A stretch of 64,000 nucleotides of DNA from Flavobacteriales bacterium (GCA_016710685.1 JADJVC010000014.1:62001-126000), one strand, 5' to 3'. Shown: positions 45,040-53,931, counted from the stretch's first letter. Numbers and translations: made by a program. The notes: a model not told the origin generated them from the sequence alone.

Positions 45040-46719
45040 TTACTTGTTCACCACCACGCGGAACTTGGAACGGTTGCCGTTCTCAAAGGTCATGTGGAAG
45101 AGGTAGCTGCCGGCGTTGAAATCTTGCAGGTCCATAGTGAGCTTGTTGTCGTTGCCCACGGTTACTTGCTTCTCCATCACTTGGGCGCCTTTAGCATCAA
45201 ACACCGTAAGGGTGGCCTTGCCGTTGTTGCCCTTCATAGGGATGGTGAGGAACTTCGCAGTAGGATTCGGGAACGGTGTGAGGTTCTCCACGTTGTTCTC
45301 GTGAATGCCGATGGAGGCATCGTGCATCTTCACCGCCAAGGCAGGAACGGAGCGGTCGTCCCAGCCACCCACTGTCCATGTATCCAATTGCATGATGTTG
45401 GAAAATTGGTCTGTCACCAAGCTGTTCTCATCATAGTCAACGTGGGTGTTGTAGGCCAAGAACACATCAGGATTCGCCATGGAAACACAGAACAGGTAAC
45501 GTTGGTTGTCCACAAGAGGGGTTGCCTCCAAGAAGGGGATGTACACCGGCTGGGACGTTTGCAGAGAGTCCGTGTAAACGAACGCACCATTAATGATCTC
45601 GGAAAGGTTATCGAAAGTGGCATCACTTTCCCCGGTTACAGCGTCATTCCACTCAAAGATGTTCGCGTTGAACTGAACCCCCGTGATGTTGCCCGTAGAG
45701 GCCACTGAAGCGGCACCATAGATCCCGTCTACAACAAGGCGGCTGGCATTGGGGTCAATGAACTGCATGCAAGAGAAAAAGACCGGAGGAGGAGTAGCCG
45801 AACGGATGAACTGGTCGTAAGTCGGCAGGTTGGTGACAGGATCAAGAGGTCCCAACGCCAAAAGACTATCCGCTGTGAAACTGGTCGTGTAAGTATTGTC
45901 GCTGGGGAATTCGTCAGTACCCCCGAAGTCTGCCGTGTACGAAATGTCGTAACGGCCGCTATATGCGCTTTGGTCGAAAGCGGGAAGCGTAATGAACACA
46001 CTGTCAGCGGACGGAATGGCCACTGATGTGGAAGTCTCATTGTAAACTGAAGCGCCATTGTTCATGACACTGCCGGTCAAGGTTACGCTAGCCTGATCGG
46101 CACTGCCAAAGTTGTGTATCCAAGAACCCATCATCATGTTGAAGTCATTTGGGTCTGTTAGCACCGGTGAAGGAATCGCGGCTGCGCTAGGAAGGAATAC
46201 ATCCGTAGTGTTGATCGAGACGTTGTTCGGGTATAGTCCCTGAACCGTGCCGATGTACATTTCCACTGTTCCTGCCATCACGGCATCATGAATGAAAGCA
46301 CCTCCATCGGTTCCGATCATTACAGTCGGAATGCTTACAGAAGCGCCATTTACGCCGCCACCCATGGGTATGGCAGCACCTTGGTTATTGACGATCACTA
46401 CTGCCGCCGCTCCTGCATTCTGAGCATTTAGCGCCTTCAGGCCAAACTCGCAACCACCACGGTAAACGATGGCGATCTTACCTGCGATTTCGGTAGGGTT
46501 GGTCAATTCCGTGCAAGCCAGGGAGTCAATCCCGATCACAGCGAACTCTTGTACGGCATTGGCCAAAATGTTCAAGTCAGGGTTCATGCCCCAATCTGTC
46601 GGGGTGGTAAAGCCCAGTGGGCCGGCCAGGTTGCTGGGTTGAAGTACCAGCGTGGTCACTTGAGCCTGTGCAACCATCGTGGCGGCCAGCAAGCCCAATA
46701 CGAGTAGGGGTTTTTTCAT
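45040..46719 (-). CDS. Secreted PA-domain protein with T9SS sorting tail
   Basis: A 559-residue extracellular protein. Signal peptide MKKPLLVLGLLAATMVAQAQ; a protease-associated (PA) domain around residues 60-150 (EIAGKIAIVYRGGCEFGLKALNAQNAGAAAVVIVNN; VSIPTVMIGTDGG). A beta-sandwich and a jelly-roll-like region follow, then the T9SS type A tail (LTPFPNPTAKFLTIPM; NAGSYLFHMTF; KFRVVVNK at the end). PA domains usually mediate protein interaction or gate protease access, but no peptidase domain is visible. A consensus promoter precedes it and a perfect terminator follows, so it is a single-gene unit. Confidence 0.87.
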   Translation of the reverse strand: MKKPLLVLGLLAATMVAQAQVTTLVLQPSNLAGPLGFTTPTDWGMNPDLNILANAVQEFAVIGIDSLACTELTNPTEIAGKIAIVYRGGCEFGLKALNAQNAGAAAVVIVNNQGAAIPMGGGVNGASVSIPTVMIGTDGGAFIHDAVMAGTVEMYIGTVQGLYPNNVSINTTDVFLPSAAAIPSPVLTDPNDFNMMMGSWIHNFGSADQASVTLTGSVMNNGASVYNETSTSVAIPSADSVFITLPAFDQSAYSGRYDISYTADFGGTDEFPSDNTYTTSFTADSLLALGPLDPVTNLPTYDQFIRSATPPPVFFSCMQFIDPNASRLVVDGIYGAASVASTGNITGVQFNANIFEWNDAVTGESDATFDNLSEIINGAFVYTDSLQTSQPVYIPFLEATPLVDNQRYLFCVSMANPDVFLAYNTHVDYDENSLVTDQFSNIMQLDTWTVGGWDDRSVPALAVKMHDASIGIHENNVENLTPFPNPTAKFLTIPMKGNNGKATLTVFDAKGAQVMEKQVTVGNDNKLTMDLQDFNAGSYLFHMTFENGNRSKFRVVVNK

Positions 46720-46790
46720 TGCTAAGAGGGGGTTTTGGGTTTTCGGTTAATCTCCTCCCGCTACCATTCGGACCGTGGCGCGGGTTGTCA

Positions 46791-46821
46791 CAAAGGTAAG
46801 GAACAGGATTCAGAGCACCAA
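46791..46821 (-). promoter_or_regulatory. Bacteroidota consensus promoter for the PA-domain gene
   Basis: On the minus strand TTG (46821-46819) and TACCTTTG (46798-46791) are spaced by 20 bases, about 72 bases before ATG 46719. Both match the phylum consensus. Confidence 0.65.
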
Positions 46822-47078
46822 CGGTTAGTCTAATTTCGCAATTGTTCCCCAACTTGGCTCAAGGCCATTCAGCGCTGTTGTCCATTCCGCTCGTCCACCT
46901 TTCCCGATCCCGAGCTGGACAAATTGCACAAGGAGGTCGTGTTAACTGGTGAAGCCTTGGTCCTTAATCTTGTGCCACCGTGGCATCCCTCTTTTCAAGA
47001 ACTCCTCGCGCCGAACGAACTGGCAGAAAGCCCTATAGGCAAGAACCCGTCACGGATAATGGACAGGCACCGGCGAAA

Positions 47079-48800
47079 ATGGGCTGGGCGAAGGCTTACC
47101 GCAAGTTCATTTGGCCGCGCCGAAAGCATATTTTCTTGGGTCTTTTGCTTATCTTAGTGAGCCGCGCCGCCAGCTTGGTGCTCCCAGGTGCCACGAAATA
47201 CTTGATCGATGATGTGGTGATGGGCAAGGACTTGGCAATGCTGCGCACCATCGTACTGGCCGTGGTGGCCTCGATCATCGTGCAAAGCATTACCTCCTTT
47301 TTGCTAACTCGATTGCTAAGCGTGGAGGCGCAACTCATGATCAGCAACCTGCGCTCAGAGGTGCAACGCAAGGTGATGTCACTGCCGGTCGGCTATTTCG
47401 ACAATGCGAAGAGCGGGGCGCTGGTAAGCCGGATCATGAGCGACGTGGAAGGCGTGCGGAACCTTGTAGGCACGGGCTTGGTGCAGCTTGTCGGCGGTAC
47501 GGTTACAGCCGTCGCTTCGTTGTTCTTCCTCGTGCGCATCAGTCCCTCCATGACCTTGTGGACCTTGGTGCCAGTGGGACTTTTCGCGGTGATCGCCCGA
47601 AATGCATTTGGACGCATCCGGCCCATTTTCCGGGCACGCGGCGCCATCAATGCGGAAGTCACCGGTCGGCTCACGGAAAGTTTGAACGGTGTGCGCGTGA
47701 TCAAAGGATTTAACGCCGAAGCGCACGAAGAGGAAGTATTTAGCGCCGGTGTGCAACGTCTGTTCGAGAATGTGCGCAAGAGCCTTACATCCACCGCGCT
47801 CATCACCAGCTCGTCTACGCTTTTACTGGGATTGGCCTCCGCAGGCATCATGGGCCTGGGCGGTTACAAAATGGTACAAGGCGAACTCACCGTAGGCGAT
47901 TTTCTCTCCTTCACGCTTTACCTCGGTTTCATGATCGCGCCCATCGTGCAGATGAGCAATATTGGCTCCCAGCTCACCGAAGCTTTTGCCGGACTGGACC
48001 GCACGGAAGAGATCATGGAAATGGAGCCCGAAAACGACCCGGCCAAGCGCCCCGTGCGCTTGGAAAGCGTTAAGGGCCATGTCCGCTTCGAAAATGTCCG
48101 GTTCACTTACGGCGATGGGGCGGAAGTGCTGCATGGCATCAGCTTCGATGCGCCGGCAGGCTCCGTGGTGGCGCTGGTGGGCAGCAGCGGTTCCGGAAAA
48201 ACCACCATCGCAGGCTTGGCAGCCAGCTTCCTGACCCCTACGCACGGCACGGTGTATATTGATGGCACGGACCTATCAACCGTAGCGCTGGGAACATACC
48301 GTGCTCGATTAGGCGTGGTGCTCCAAGATGATTTCTTATTTGAAGGCACCATCCGCGACAACATCCGCTATCCGCGACCGGACGCGTCCGATGCACTTGT
48401 GATAAAGGCCGTTCGCGGCGCGTACGTGGATGAATTCACGGACCGCTTTGAGCTTGGCCTTGAAACCGTGATCGGCGAACGGGGCGTGAAACTGAGCGGA
48501 GGCCAACGCCAACGGGTCGCCATTGCCCGCGCAATCCTCGCGGACCCGGCCGTGCTGATCTTGGACGAAGCCACCAGTAACTTGGATACGCAGAGCGAAG
48601 CCCTCGTGCAGCAAAGCCTTGCGGAATTAGTGAAGGACCGCACCACCTTCGTGATCGCGCACCGGCTAAGCACGATCCGCAACGCCACACAGATCCTGGT
48701 GGTGGAAAAGGGCCAGATCGTTGAGCGCGGCACACACGAGGAGTTGCTCGCCATGGGCGGCCGATACGGCGAATTGCACAAGTACCAGGCGCGGATTTGA
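47079..48800 (+). CDS. MsbA-like ABC exporter (permease-ATPase fusion)
   Basis: A 573-residue half-transporter that dimerises in the inner membrane. Type IV ABC exporter membrane domain with about six helices (HIFLGLLLILVSRAASLVL; IVLAVVASIIVQSITSFLL; LVGGTVTAVASLFFLV). The ATPase follows: Walker A LVGSSGSGKTTIAGLAAS, Q-loop VVLQDDFLFEGTIRDNI, signature LSGGQRQRVAIARAIL, Walker B VLILDEATSNLD and H-loop VIAHRLSTI. MsbA and related lipid or drug exporters are the nearest types. The frame opens upstream to GTG 46980, but that stretch uses AGA, CGA and AGG codons rare here, so ATG 47079 is preferred. Confidence 0.9.
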   Translation: MGWAKAYRKFIWPRRKHIFLGLLLILVSRAASLVLPGATKYLIDDVVMGKDLAMLRTIVLAVVASIIVQSITSFLLTRLLSVEAQLMISNLRSEVQRKVMSLPVGYFDNAKSGALVSRIMSDVEGVRNLVGTGLVQLVGGTVTAVASLFFLVRISPSMTLWTLVPVGLFAVIARNAFGRIRPIFRARGAINAEVTGRLTESLNGVRVIKGFNAEAHEEEVFSAGVQRLFENVRKSLTSTALITSSSTLLLGLASAGIMGLGGYKMVQGELTVGDFLSFTLYLGFMIAPIVQMSNIGSQLTEAFAGLDRTEEIMEMEPENDPAKRPVRLESVKGHVRFENVRFTYGDGAEVLHGISFDAPAGSVVALVGSSGSGKTTIAGLAASFLTPTHGTVYIDGTDLSTVALGTYRARLGVVLQDDFLFEGTIRDNIRYPRPDASDALVIKAVRGAYVDEFTDRFELGLETVIGERGVKLSGGQRQRVAIARAILADPAVLILDEATSNLDTQSEALVQQSLAELVKDRTTFVIAHRLSTIRNATQILVVEKGQIVERGTHEELLAMGGRYGELHKYQARI

Positions 48801-48843
48801 TCATGGAGGGGCTATGGTTTGCGTTGCCGCGAATTGAAGTCCA

Positions 48844-49126
48844 CAGATTGCATAGATTTTTTCTCCGCAAGCACTGGACTAAGAACGGCCTAAGCCCTGC
48901 CTTGCAGCATCGGCGCAATCGGCGAAATTCCGCTATGGCGGAACAGGTACTGTGGCTCTAACCGGCGAAACGTTGCCGCGAGGAACGTGCCGCAGATTAA
49001 ACAGATTGCATAGATTTTTTCTCCGCAAGCTATGCTCAGGAACTTTCCAACGCCCAGCCATGCAGCATCGGCGCAATCGGCGAAATCTGCGGCTCTAACC
49101 GACGAATCGTTGCGGCGACAAGGGGC
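48844..49126. repeat. Two imperfect direct copies of a roughly 158-bp unit
   Basis: Copy 1 (48844 to about 48985) and copy 2 (49002 to about 49126) share a 29-base block (48844-48872, 49002-49030), a 25-base block containing GCAGCATCGGCGCAATCGG (48904-48928, 49062-49086) and GGCTCTAACCG near the end. The first two blocks are offset by exactly 158 bases; the third by 137 because copy 1 has about 21 extra bases. The unit is non-coding and lies in a 500-bp gene-free gap. Confidence 0.75.
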
Positions 49127-49300
49127 CTCAGTTTCTGTGGCGCTAAACCTGAAACTTGCCTCAGACCGAAAACCTGGTGTGTAGAACATTTTCCCCGCCG
49201 ATCTGGCCGCAGAATGGCCACTTTGCCAGCATAGACAGGGGTTAAACCCATTCCGGGAGTTTGGCATGCTATTCCATGTATTGGGGCAAACGCATTCAAA

Positions 49301-49462
49301 ATGCCACGCAAAAAGAAAACCCTCATCCTTACCCAACCCATCCGTACTGGCATTAAGGCCATTAAGGTCCGGTTGGACCACCGCACCATCATTACCCTTT
49401 CCGACCTGAAGAAGCTTGCCTTCTGGAAAGAACGCTACCCGCTTGCTGAAGTGATCGGGTAA
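49301..49462 (+). CDS. 53-residue conserved small protein, paralogue 2
   Basis: A short gene with ATG 49301 and TAA 49460-49462. The product begins MPRKKKTLILTQPIRTGIKA and ends KLAFWKERYPLAEVIG. About half of its residues match the product of 44637-44798, including the LILT start, KVRLD-RT centre and LAFWKERYP-AEV end. It is strongly basic at the N-terminus. The gene stands alone between a 158-bp tandem repeat and a heptamer repeat. Function unknown. Confidence 0.7.
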   Translation: MPRKKKTLILTQPIRTGIKAIKVRLDHRTIITLSDLKKLAFWKERYPLAEVIG

Positions 49463-49501
49463 TTGCAGGGTGAATGGTTGTTGGCAATTGGCGATAGGAC
49501 G

Positions 49502-49556
49502 ACCTCGGACTCAGGACTCAAGACTTGCGACTAAAGCCTCGCGACTCAGCACTTGT
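49502..49556. repeat. Degenerate heptamer repeat (GACTCAG/GACTCAA type)
   Basis: A series of 7-base units: GGACTCA, GGACTCA, AGACTTG, CGACTAA, AGCCTCG, CGACTCA, GCACTTG. They are close relatives of the GACTCAA tandem inside the mutA-mutB gene. It lies between the 53-residue gene and yajQ and does not code. Confidence 0.65.
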
Positions 49557-49617
49557 CTGTGCGTCTTCTTCCTCTTTCTTCCTCCCAATCCCTAAACTTG
49601 CGGCAAACACATCTCCC

Positions 49618-50109
49618 ATGCCCAGTTTCGATATTCAGTCCAAAGTAGACCCGCAAACTTTAGACAACGCCATCAATACGGTAAAGCGTGAATTGGAAAC
49701 GCGGTACGACCTGCGCGGCTCCAACAGCAGTGTGGAGTTCGACAAGAAAGCCCTTACCGTGAAGTTGGCCACGGAAGACCACTTGAAACTCGACGCCATC
49801 CTGGACATTCTGCTGGAACGCAGCACCAAACAACACGTGGACGTAAAGAGCTATGACCTTTCCGAGGAACCCGTGCCCAGTGGAAAACTGCTCTACCGCA
49901 CCGTGAAGGTGAAGCAGGGGATCGACCGGGAAACTGCAAAGAAGATCGTCAAGTTCATTAAAGAAACCGGCTTGAAGGTGCAGGCGCAGATCACGGACGA
50001 TACCGTCCGCGTTACGGGCAAAAAAATAGACGATCTTCAGCAAGTGATGAACAGCGTGAAAGGACACGAATTCGATGTGCCCTTGCAGTTCGATAACATG
50101 AAGAGCTGA
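49618..50109 (+). CDS. yajQ: YajQ family nucleotide-binding protein
   Basis: A 163-residue cytosolic protein from ATG 49618 (MPSFDIQSKVDPQTLDNAIN). Family stretches cover the whole chain: TVKRELETRYDLRGSNSSVEFDKKALTV, DILLERSTKQHVDVKSYD, KQGIDRETAKKIVKFIKETGLKVQAQI and DTVRVTGKKIDDLQQVM. YajQ-type proteins bind nucleotides including cyclic di-GMP in Xanthomonas and have RNA-binding-like folds. Frame is open upstream to 49525, but that portion encodes the heptamer repeat and is not conserved. Confidence 0.95.
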   Translation: MPSFDIQSKVDPQTLDNAINTVKRELETRYDLRGSNSSVEFDKKALTVKLATEDHLKLDAILDILLERSTKQHVDVKSYDLSEEPVPSGKLLYRTVKVKQGIDRETAKKIVKFIKETGLKVQAQITDDTVRVTGKKIDDLQQVMNSVKGHEFDVPLQFDNMKS

Positions 50110-50306
50110 GATCGGGCCGTGGTACTGGCTTTTCACCGGCCGTATCCGGGGCCCGGCGGACGACACCCGGATGCGATTGCCTAACGCGGTACCACATTAT
50201 TGCAGGACCCTGTTTTTAATCCTCTAATGCGTCTGCATTTCTTCCCGGTGTACTGCGTTCCGCCATGGTGAACCAAAAGTATCCCCCTCTTCACCACCTT
50301 TGGCCC

Positions 50307-50972
50307 ATGCCGCACATCGTGAAAATCCTTGACTCCGCTTTCATCACCCCGGACGTAAAGCGGTTCAAAGTTGAAAAGCCTACGGGCTACAAGTTTGTTC
50401 CCGGCCAAGCCACGGATGTTGCCTTGAACAAACCCGACTGGAAGGACAAGCAGCGGCCTTTCACTTTCACCTCATTGCCGAACGCCAAAACATTGGAGTT
50501 CATCATCAAAGTGTATGATGATCATGAGGGGGTTACCAAACAGCTTGGACTGGCCAAGAAGGGTGATGAATTGGCAATCGGGGAGCCGTTTGGCGCAATC
50601 CACTACCAAGGGCCTGGATTTTTTTTCGCCGCGGGTGCAGGGGTAACGCCCTTCATTGCCATACTGCGCGACTTGCAGAAGAAGAAAAAGCTGGCCGGCA
50701 ACACATTGATCTGTTCTAATAAGACCGCCGATGATGTGATCTTGGACAAGGAACTCACCGCGATGCTAGGCAAGAATTTCCTGAACATCTTCACACGCCA
50801 ACACGTGATCGGCTTTCGGGAAAAACGCATCGACAGGGATACCCTCGTGGCACTCGTACAAGACTTCAACCAGCACTTCTACGTTTGCGGTCCCCAGAAA
50901 TTCGTGACCGACATCTGTGCGATGTTGACCAACTTGGGCGCGGATCCGGGCTCATTGGTGATCGAACAATGA
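50307..50972 (+). CDS. Flavodoxin/ferredoxin reductase-type FAD oxidoreductase
   Basis: A 221-residue flavoprotein from ATG 50307 (MPHIVKILDSAFITPDVKRF). FAD motif QRPFTFTS, phosphate and NAD(P) loop FAAGAGVTPFIAILRDL, and C-terminal FYVCGPQKFVTDICAML place it in the ferredoxin-NADP reductase superfamily, without a 2Fe-2S domain. It probably moves electrons between NAD(P)H and a flavodoxin, ferredoxin or similar carrier. The partner is not encoded nearby. An alternative start at 50265 would add 14 residues. Confidence 0.85.
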   Translation: MPHIVKILDSAFITPDVKRFKVEKPTGYKFVPGQATDVALNKPDWKDKQRPFTFTSLPNAKTLEFIIKVYDDHEGVTKQLGLAKKGDELAIGEPFGAIHYQGPGFFFAAGAGVTPFIAILRDLQKKKKLAGNTLICSNKTADDVILDKELTAMLGKNFLNIFTRQHVIGFREKRIDRDTLVALVQDFNQHFYVCGPQKFVTDICAMLTNLGADPGSLVIEQ

Positions 50973-51032
50973 ATTGGTCACCAATGTCATGTACTGATTC
51001 ATGGTGCGGGGTGATGGTAGGGTATAAATAGC

Positions 51033-51125
51033 GGAACGCGCCTTACGGGACGCGTTCCAAATAGCCTGGCTTCGTTGCTTACGGGCTTCGATCGGAGGCG
51101 TCACCGCCTTCACAGCCAGGGGTAT
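51033..51125. other. Structured intergenic region with two hairpins
   Basis: Between convergent genes, the first hairpin has stem GGAACGCG/CGCGTTCC (51033-51040, 51051-51058). A second has an outer stem of CCTGGCT with AGCCAGG (51065-51071, 51115-51121) enclosing AGGCG-TCAC-CGCCT. It may be a terminator pair or a structured RNA; no T-runs and no known RNA family are evident. Confidence 0.3.
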
Positions 51126-51178
51126 CTATACTATTCTGGTCTTGTTACGCCACTTGGCTTACAAGGTTTCACTTTAGC

Positions 51179-51484
51179 TTAAAAACCGCCTTTTCCAGGC
51201 AGGATCAGCACAAAGAGGAAGGTCATAAGGAAGTTGTGCATCAATAACAGCATGCTGCCCATGCCCAAAAGATGCATGTCGCGTTTTTCCAGATTTGGAA
51301 ATAACTTGCGGTTGCCTACAGCGATGATCGGCAAGGGCACCGTGCCTAAAAGGAACGAAACGGCCATCAGCATGGCTACGGTGTCGTTCGCCACCAGTCC
51401 CAAGAACAGGTGTGAGTAATAGAATGCTATGCCAAGGACTGAAAAAAAGCCTAGGCGGATGAAGGTGCGGGTGTGTGTTACCAT
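51179..51484 (-). CDS. Small integral membrane protein, unknown
   Basis: A 101-residue protein with three hydrophobic segments: LGFFSVLGIAFYYSHLFLGLV, TVAMLMAVSFLLGTVPLPII and LLGMGSMLLLMHNFLMTFLFVLIL. No recognisable family. Last gene of a minus-strand run starting with the methyltransferase at 54653, 76 bases after the preceding membrane protein. It could be part of the same envelope-related unit. Confidence 0.65.
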   Translation of the reverse strand: MVTHTRTFIRLGFFSVLGIAFYYSHLFLGLVANDTVAMLMAVSFLLGTVPLPIIAVGNRKLFPNLEKRDMHLLGMGSMLLLMHNFLMTFLFVLILPGKGGF

Positions 51485-51560
51485 GGCGATTGGTTGGTTT
51501 GGTCGAACAAATCCAGTTTTTCAACGAAAGACGGCCTTGTTGGGTTGCGGCGAGCAGGGC

Positions 51561-51937
51561 TCAGGCACTTTTTGTCCACCCCCCTTGGTGAAAATCGTGC
51601 CAAGCGATGTGGATCATCGCTGTTAGGGCCATAATTGTTGCGAGCAAGAACAAGTTCCATGAATAGGTAGACGGTTCGTAGGCCCCTAGGGTTGCTAGAT
51701 TGTTCATAACATACGGACCTTCAGTCGCCATGGATCGCATACGGCCCACCGGACCTTCAATAAAGGACAGGAAGTAGAGCAGTGCTGCGATTACCAGAAG
51801 GACCCAATGCCAATTGGTAGGTCGATAAGCCGGGTTTTTCGCACGGGCATGCAGCAGGATGGTAGCCAAGGCCAGCAAGCCCAACGAGATTATGCAGGGC
51901 GCCAACACCGGGCCTACCCATACCACGGGCAGTAAAA
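51561..51937 (-). CDS. Multi-pass membrane protein, C-terminal part after frameshift
   Basis: The continuation of the protein started at 52282. It resumes with LLPVVWVGPVLAPCIISLGLLALATIL, then WHWVLLVIAALLYFLSFIEG and a final helix YSWNLFLLATIMALTAMIHIAWHDF, ending GGWTKSA. The open frame extends further upstream but is out of phase there. On the coding strand CTCTTTTACTG has four T where five are needed, so a single-base loss at plus 51934-51937 separates the two fragments. Joined, they give about 240 residues with six or seven transmembrane helices. Function unknown. Confidence 0.7.
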
Positions 51938-52282
51938 GAGCACATCCCAGGTAAATAAGCTTTCGGGCCAGTCCAAAAGCAACTTCAGGAAGACGTAATA
52001 AAACAGGTCCCAAACCGCGAAGCTCCAGCAGAACCACGCAAACCGTTCCAAGCGTTTGCGCGAGATCAAGGCGCCGGGTGCCAACAACATCACCAAGGTC
52101 GCCGCCTCCCGCACCAGTTCGGTGAATATAAGCACAGGGGACATGGCTACCAGTGGAAAGCGGAATCCCTCGGGATAGTAGATGGCCCTCAAGTACACCA
52201 CCACCGCCGATTCCAAAAAGCCCATGGTCACGGCGAAAGCGGTGATCCATGGCAGGTATGTGGACCAGCGACGTTCGCTCAT
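51914..52282 (-). CDS. Multi-pass membrane protein, N-terminal part before frameshift
   Basis: Starts at ATG 52282 (MSERRWSTYLPWITAFAVTMG), overlapping the stop of the EEP-phosphatase gene (ATGA). It has helices ITAFAVTMGFLESAVVVYL, VAMSPVLIFTELVREAATLVMLL and FAWFCWSFAVWDLFYYVFLKLLL. After TWDVLF the frame runs into YCPWYG and a stop because one base is missing in a T-run; the fragment 51561-51937 follows. I do not recognise a family beyond a Bacteroidota hypothetical membrane protein. Confidence 0.72.
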   Translation of the reverse strand: MSERRWSTYLPWITAFAVTMGFLESAVVVYLRAIYYPEGFRFPLVAMSPVLIFTELVREAATLVMLLAPGALISRKRLERFAWFCWSFAVWDLFYYVFLKLLLDWPESLFTWDVLFYCPWYG

Positions 52283-53214
52283 TCCCAAGCAAAGCAGATG
52301 GTCGTGGATAACCCCAAGTGATCAGATCCCGGAATAGTGAATGTGCCGGAACCGGTAGTGCCAAGCTTGCCGGAAAGCAGGACGTGGTCCAACGGGACCA
52401 GTGCATGGCCTTGGAATGCGGGCCAAGTAGGGGCGTTGGAGGTGATGTCCTTCATGCCGGTGGTAGTTGTGTACGCTTGAAACGCATCATCCCACGTTGC
52501 AGTATTCAGGTCACCAAACACGGCAGTGGGCAGGGTGTCCTCCATTGTCCATTCAGCCAATCGTATCCATTGTGCGTTGCGCTCCTGAAGGCGGAACAGG
52601 CTTTCGGGCGCGCGCAGTCGGGCCGCGATGAGCCGCACGGTCATGCCCCCGCATTGGACGCGGGCTTCTATGGCAGGCATCGGGCCCAACATCTGTACAG
52701 CTGCTCCTTCCAAAGGGAATCGGCTGAAAAGTGCCATGCCATACAGGTCATCCCGCGGAGCAAGGCACCGGTAAGGGTATTTAGTGGTCAAGGCTTTAAC
52801 AAGCGCCTCTGTCCATGTCTGGTCAACCTCTTGGAAGCAGATGACGTCCGGGTTTTCGGCCAAGGCCGCTTGTATCGCGCCTTCGTGGTCCGTGTTGGGC
52901 TGCAGCACGTTCATCTGCACCAATCTCAAGCCGGAAAAGCAAGGGTTTGGGATTGCAATGGCCGGACCGGCGAAAATGGAAATTTGCCAAGCGGCAATAG
53001 CGGCCACCGCGACTCCGGCAGAGAGAACCCAATGCCGAAGCAGAAACAGTACCACGGCGAAAACAGCGAAGCCCCACTGCATGGGGATCGCGAATGCGCG
53101 CAACATCAGCAGCGGCCAAATCTTGTCGGCTCCGAACGCGATTACTCCTGCAAGCACCAAGAAACCGATTGATAGGCCCACCTTCCAACGGGTTGCCAAT
53201 TGCAGCCTAAACAT
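52279..53214 (-). CDS. Membrane-anchored endonuclease/exonuclease/phosphatase family protein
   Basis: A 311-residue protein. Three N-terminal transmembrane helices (VGLSIGFLVLAGVIAFGA; WGFAVFAVVLFLLRHW; AGVAVAAIAAWQISIF) precede a periplasmic EEP domain. The EEP motifs are RLVQMNVLQPN, PDVICFQEVDQTW (metal Glu), AVFGDLNTATWDDAF and PGSDHLGLST. This arrangement resembles proteins annotated as endonuclease/exonuclease/phosphatase or VanX-like YafD. Substrate may be a phospholipid, nucleic acid or phosphodiester; unknown. It follows the ZIP gene by 3 bases and overlaps the next by ATGA. Confidence 0.85.
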   Translation of the reverse strand: MFRLQLATRWKVGLSIGFLVLAGVIAFGADKIWPLLMLRAFAIPMQWGFAVFAVVLFLLRHWVLSAGVAVAAIAAWQISIFAGPAIAIPNPCFSGLRLVQMNVLQPNTDHEGAIQAALAENPDVICFQEVDQTWTEALVKALTTKYPYRCLAPRDDLYGMALFSRFPLEGAAVQMLGPMPAIEARVQCGGMTVRLIAARLRAPESLFRLQERNAQWIRLAEWTMEDTLPTAVFGDLNTATWDDAFQAYTTTTGMKDITSNAPTWPAFQGHALVPLDHVLLSGKLGTTGSGTFTIPGSDHLGLSTTICFAWE

Positions 53215-53217
53215 GGC

Positions 53218-53931
53218 TTAATGCATGGAAAGCAGTGCCAGTGCCACGCCCGCCAACACGGTGAGGAAACGGCGCACGTTGAACCGGTGGTCCGGGGTAG
53301 CCTCAAAGATGATGGTGGTGCTGATGTGCAACAACATGCCGATGGCCATGGCCAACGCCGCCGTAAGGAACCCTTCACCCAAAGTTTCCCCGAAGAAATG
53401 CCCGAACAACACACCCAGAGGAGCTGCCACGGCGAACACCGCTAACACCGCCCAAGAACGACCAACGCCGGTGCCGGACCGCTGTAGAATAGTGGCCAAG
53501 GCAATGGCCATGGGCAATTTATGTAGCAGCACGCCGGCTACAAATGCGGTGTCGCCGCCTACCCGTGGGTCGGCAAACGGCATGCCTTCGGTGAAGGAGT
53601 GAATGAACAAGCTGGCCAACGTGGTGGCGGGCACTGCGAATCCGCCATGCTTGTGGGGGTGGGCATGGATGTGTCCATGCTCTATGCCATGACTGAAAAA
53701 CTCCAGCACCACCTGTAGCATGAACCCGGCCAATAGCCAGATGCCAGGATGCCCCGCTTCGCGCTCGTATAGCTCCGGCAGCATGTGCAATATGGTGATG
53801 CCCAGCAGGAAAGCACCACTGAAAGCCAAAAGGAGCTTGATGTGCCCGGCATCTGTCGTGCGGAACCGCACCCAAGCGCCTGCCACCAACGGCAGCAGAA
53901 GAAACAGGGTGATCAGTATAGGTGTGCTCAT
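53218..53931 (-). CDS. ZIP-family divalent metal transporter
   Basis: A 237-residue inner-membrane protein with about eight helices from ATG 53931 (MSTPILITLFLLLPLVAGAWV). The His-rich cytosolic loop HGIEHGHIHAHPHKHGG and helix IV metal site LFIHSFTEGMPFADP, plus helix V LLHKLPMAIALATIL, are diagnostic for ZIP. It should import zinc or a related divalent metal. ATGA overlap with the methyltransferase gene upstream indicates a single transcript. No regulator such as Zur is adjacent. Confidence 0.9.
   Translation of the reverse strand: MSTPILITLFLLLPLVAGAWVRFRTTDAGHIKLLLAFSGAFLLGITILHMLPELYEREAGHPGIWLLAGFMLQVVLEFFSHGIEHGHIHAHPHKHGGFAVPATTLASLFIHSFTEGMPFADPRVGGDTAFVAGVLLHKLPMAIALATILQRSGTGVGRSWAVLAVFAVAAPLGVLFGHFFGETLGEGFLTAALAMAIGMLLHISTTIIFEATPDHRFNVRRFLTVLAGVALALLSMH

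Noticed and set aside
48844..49126. Possible insertion sequence
   Set aside because: No transposase ORF and no clear terminal inverted repeats; only a duplicated non-coding unit.
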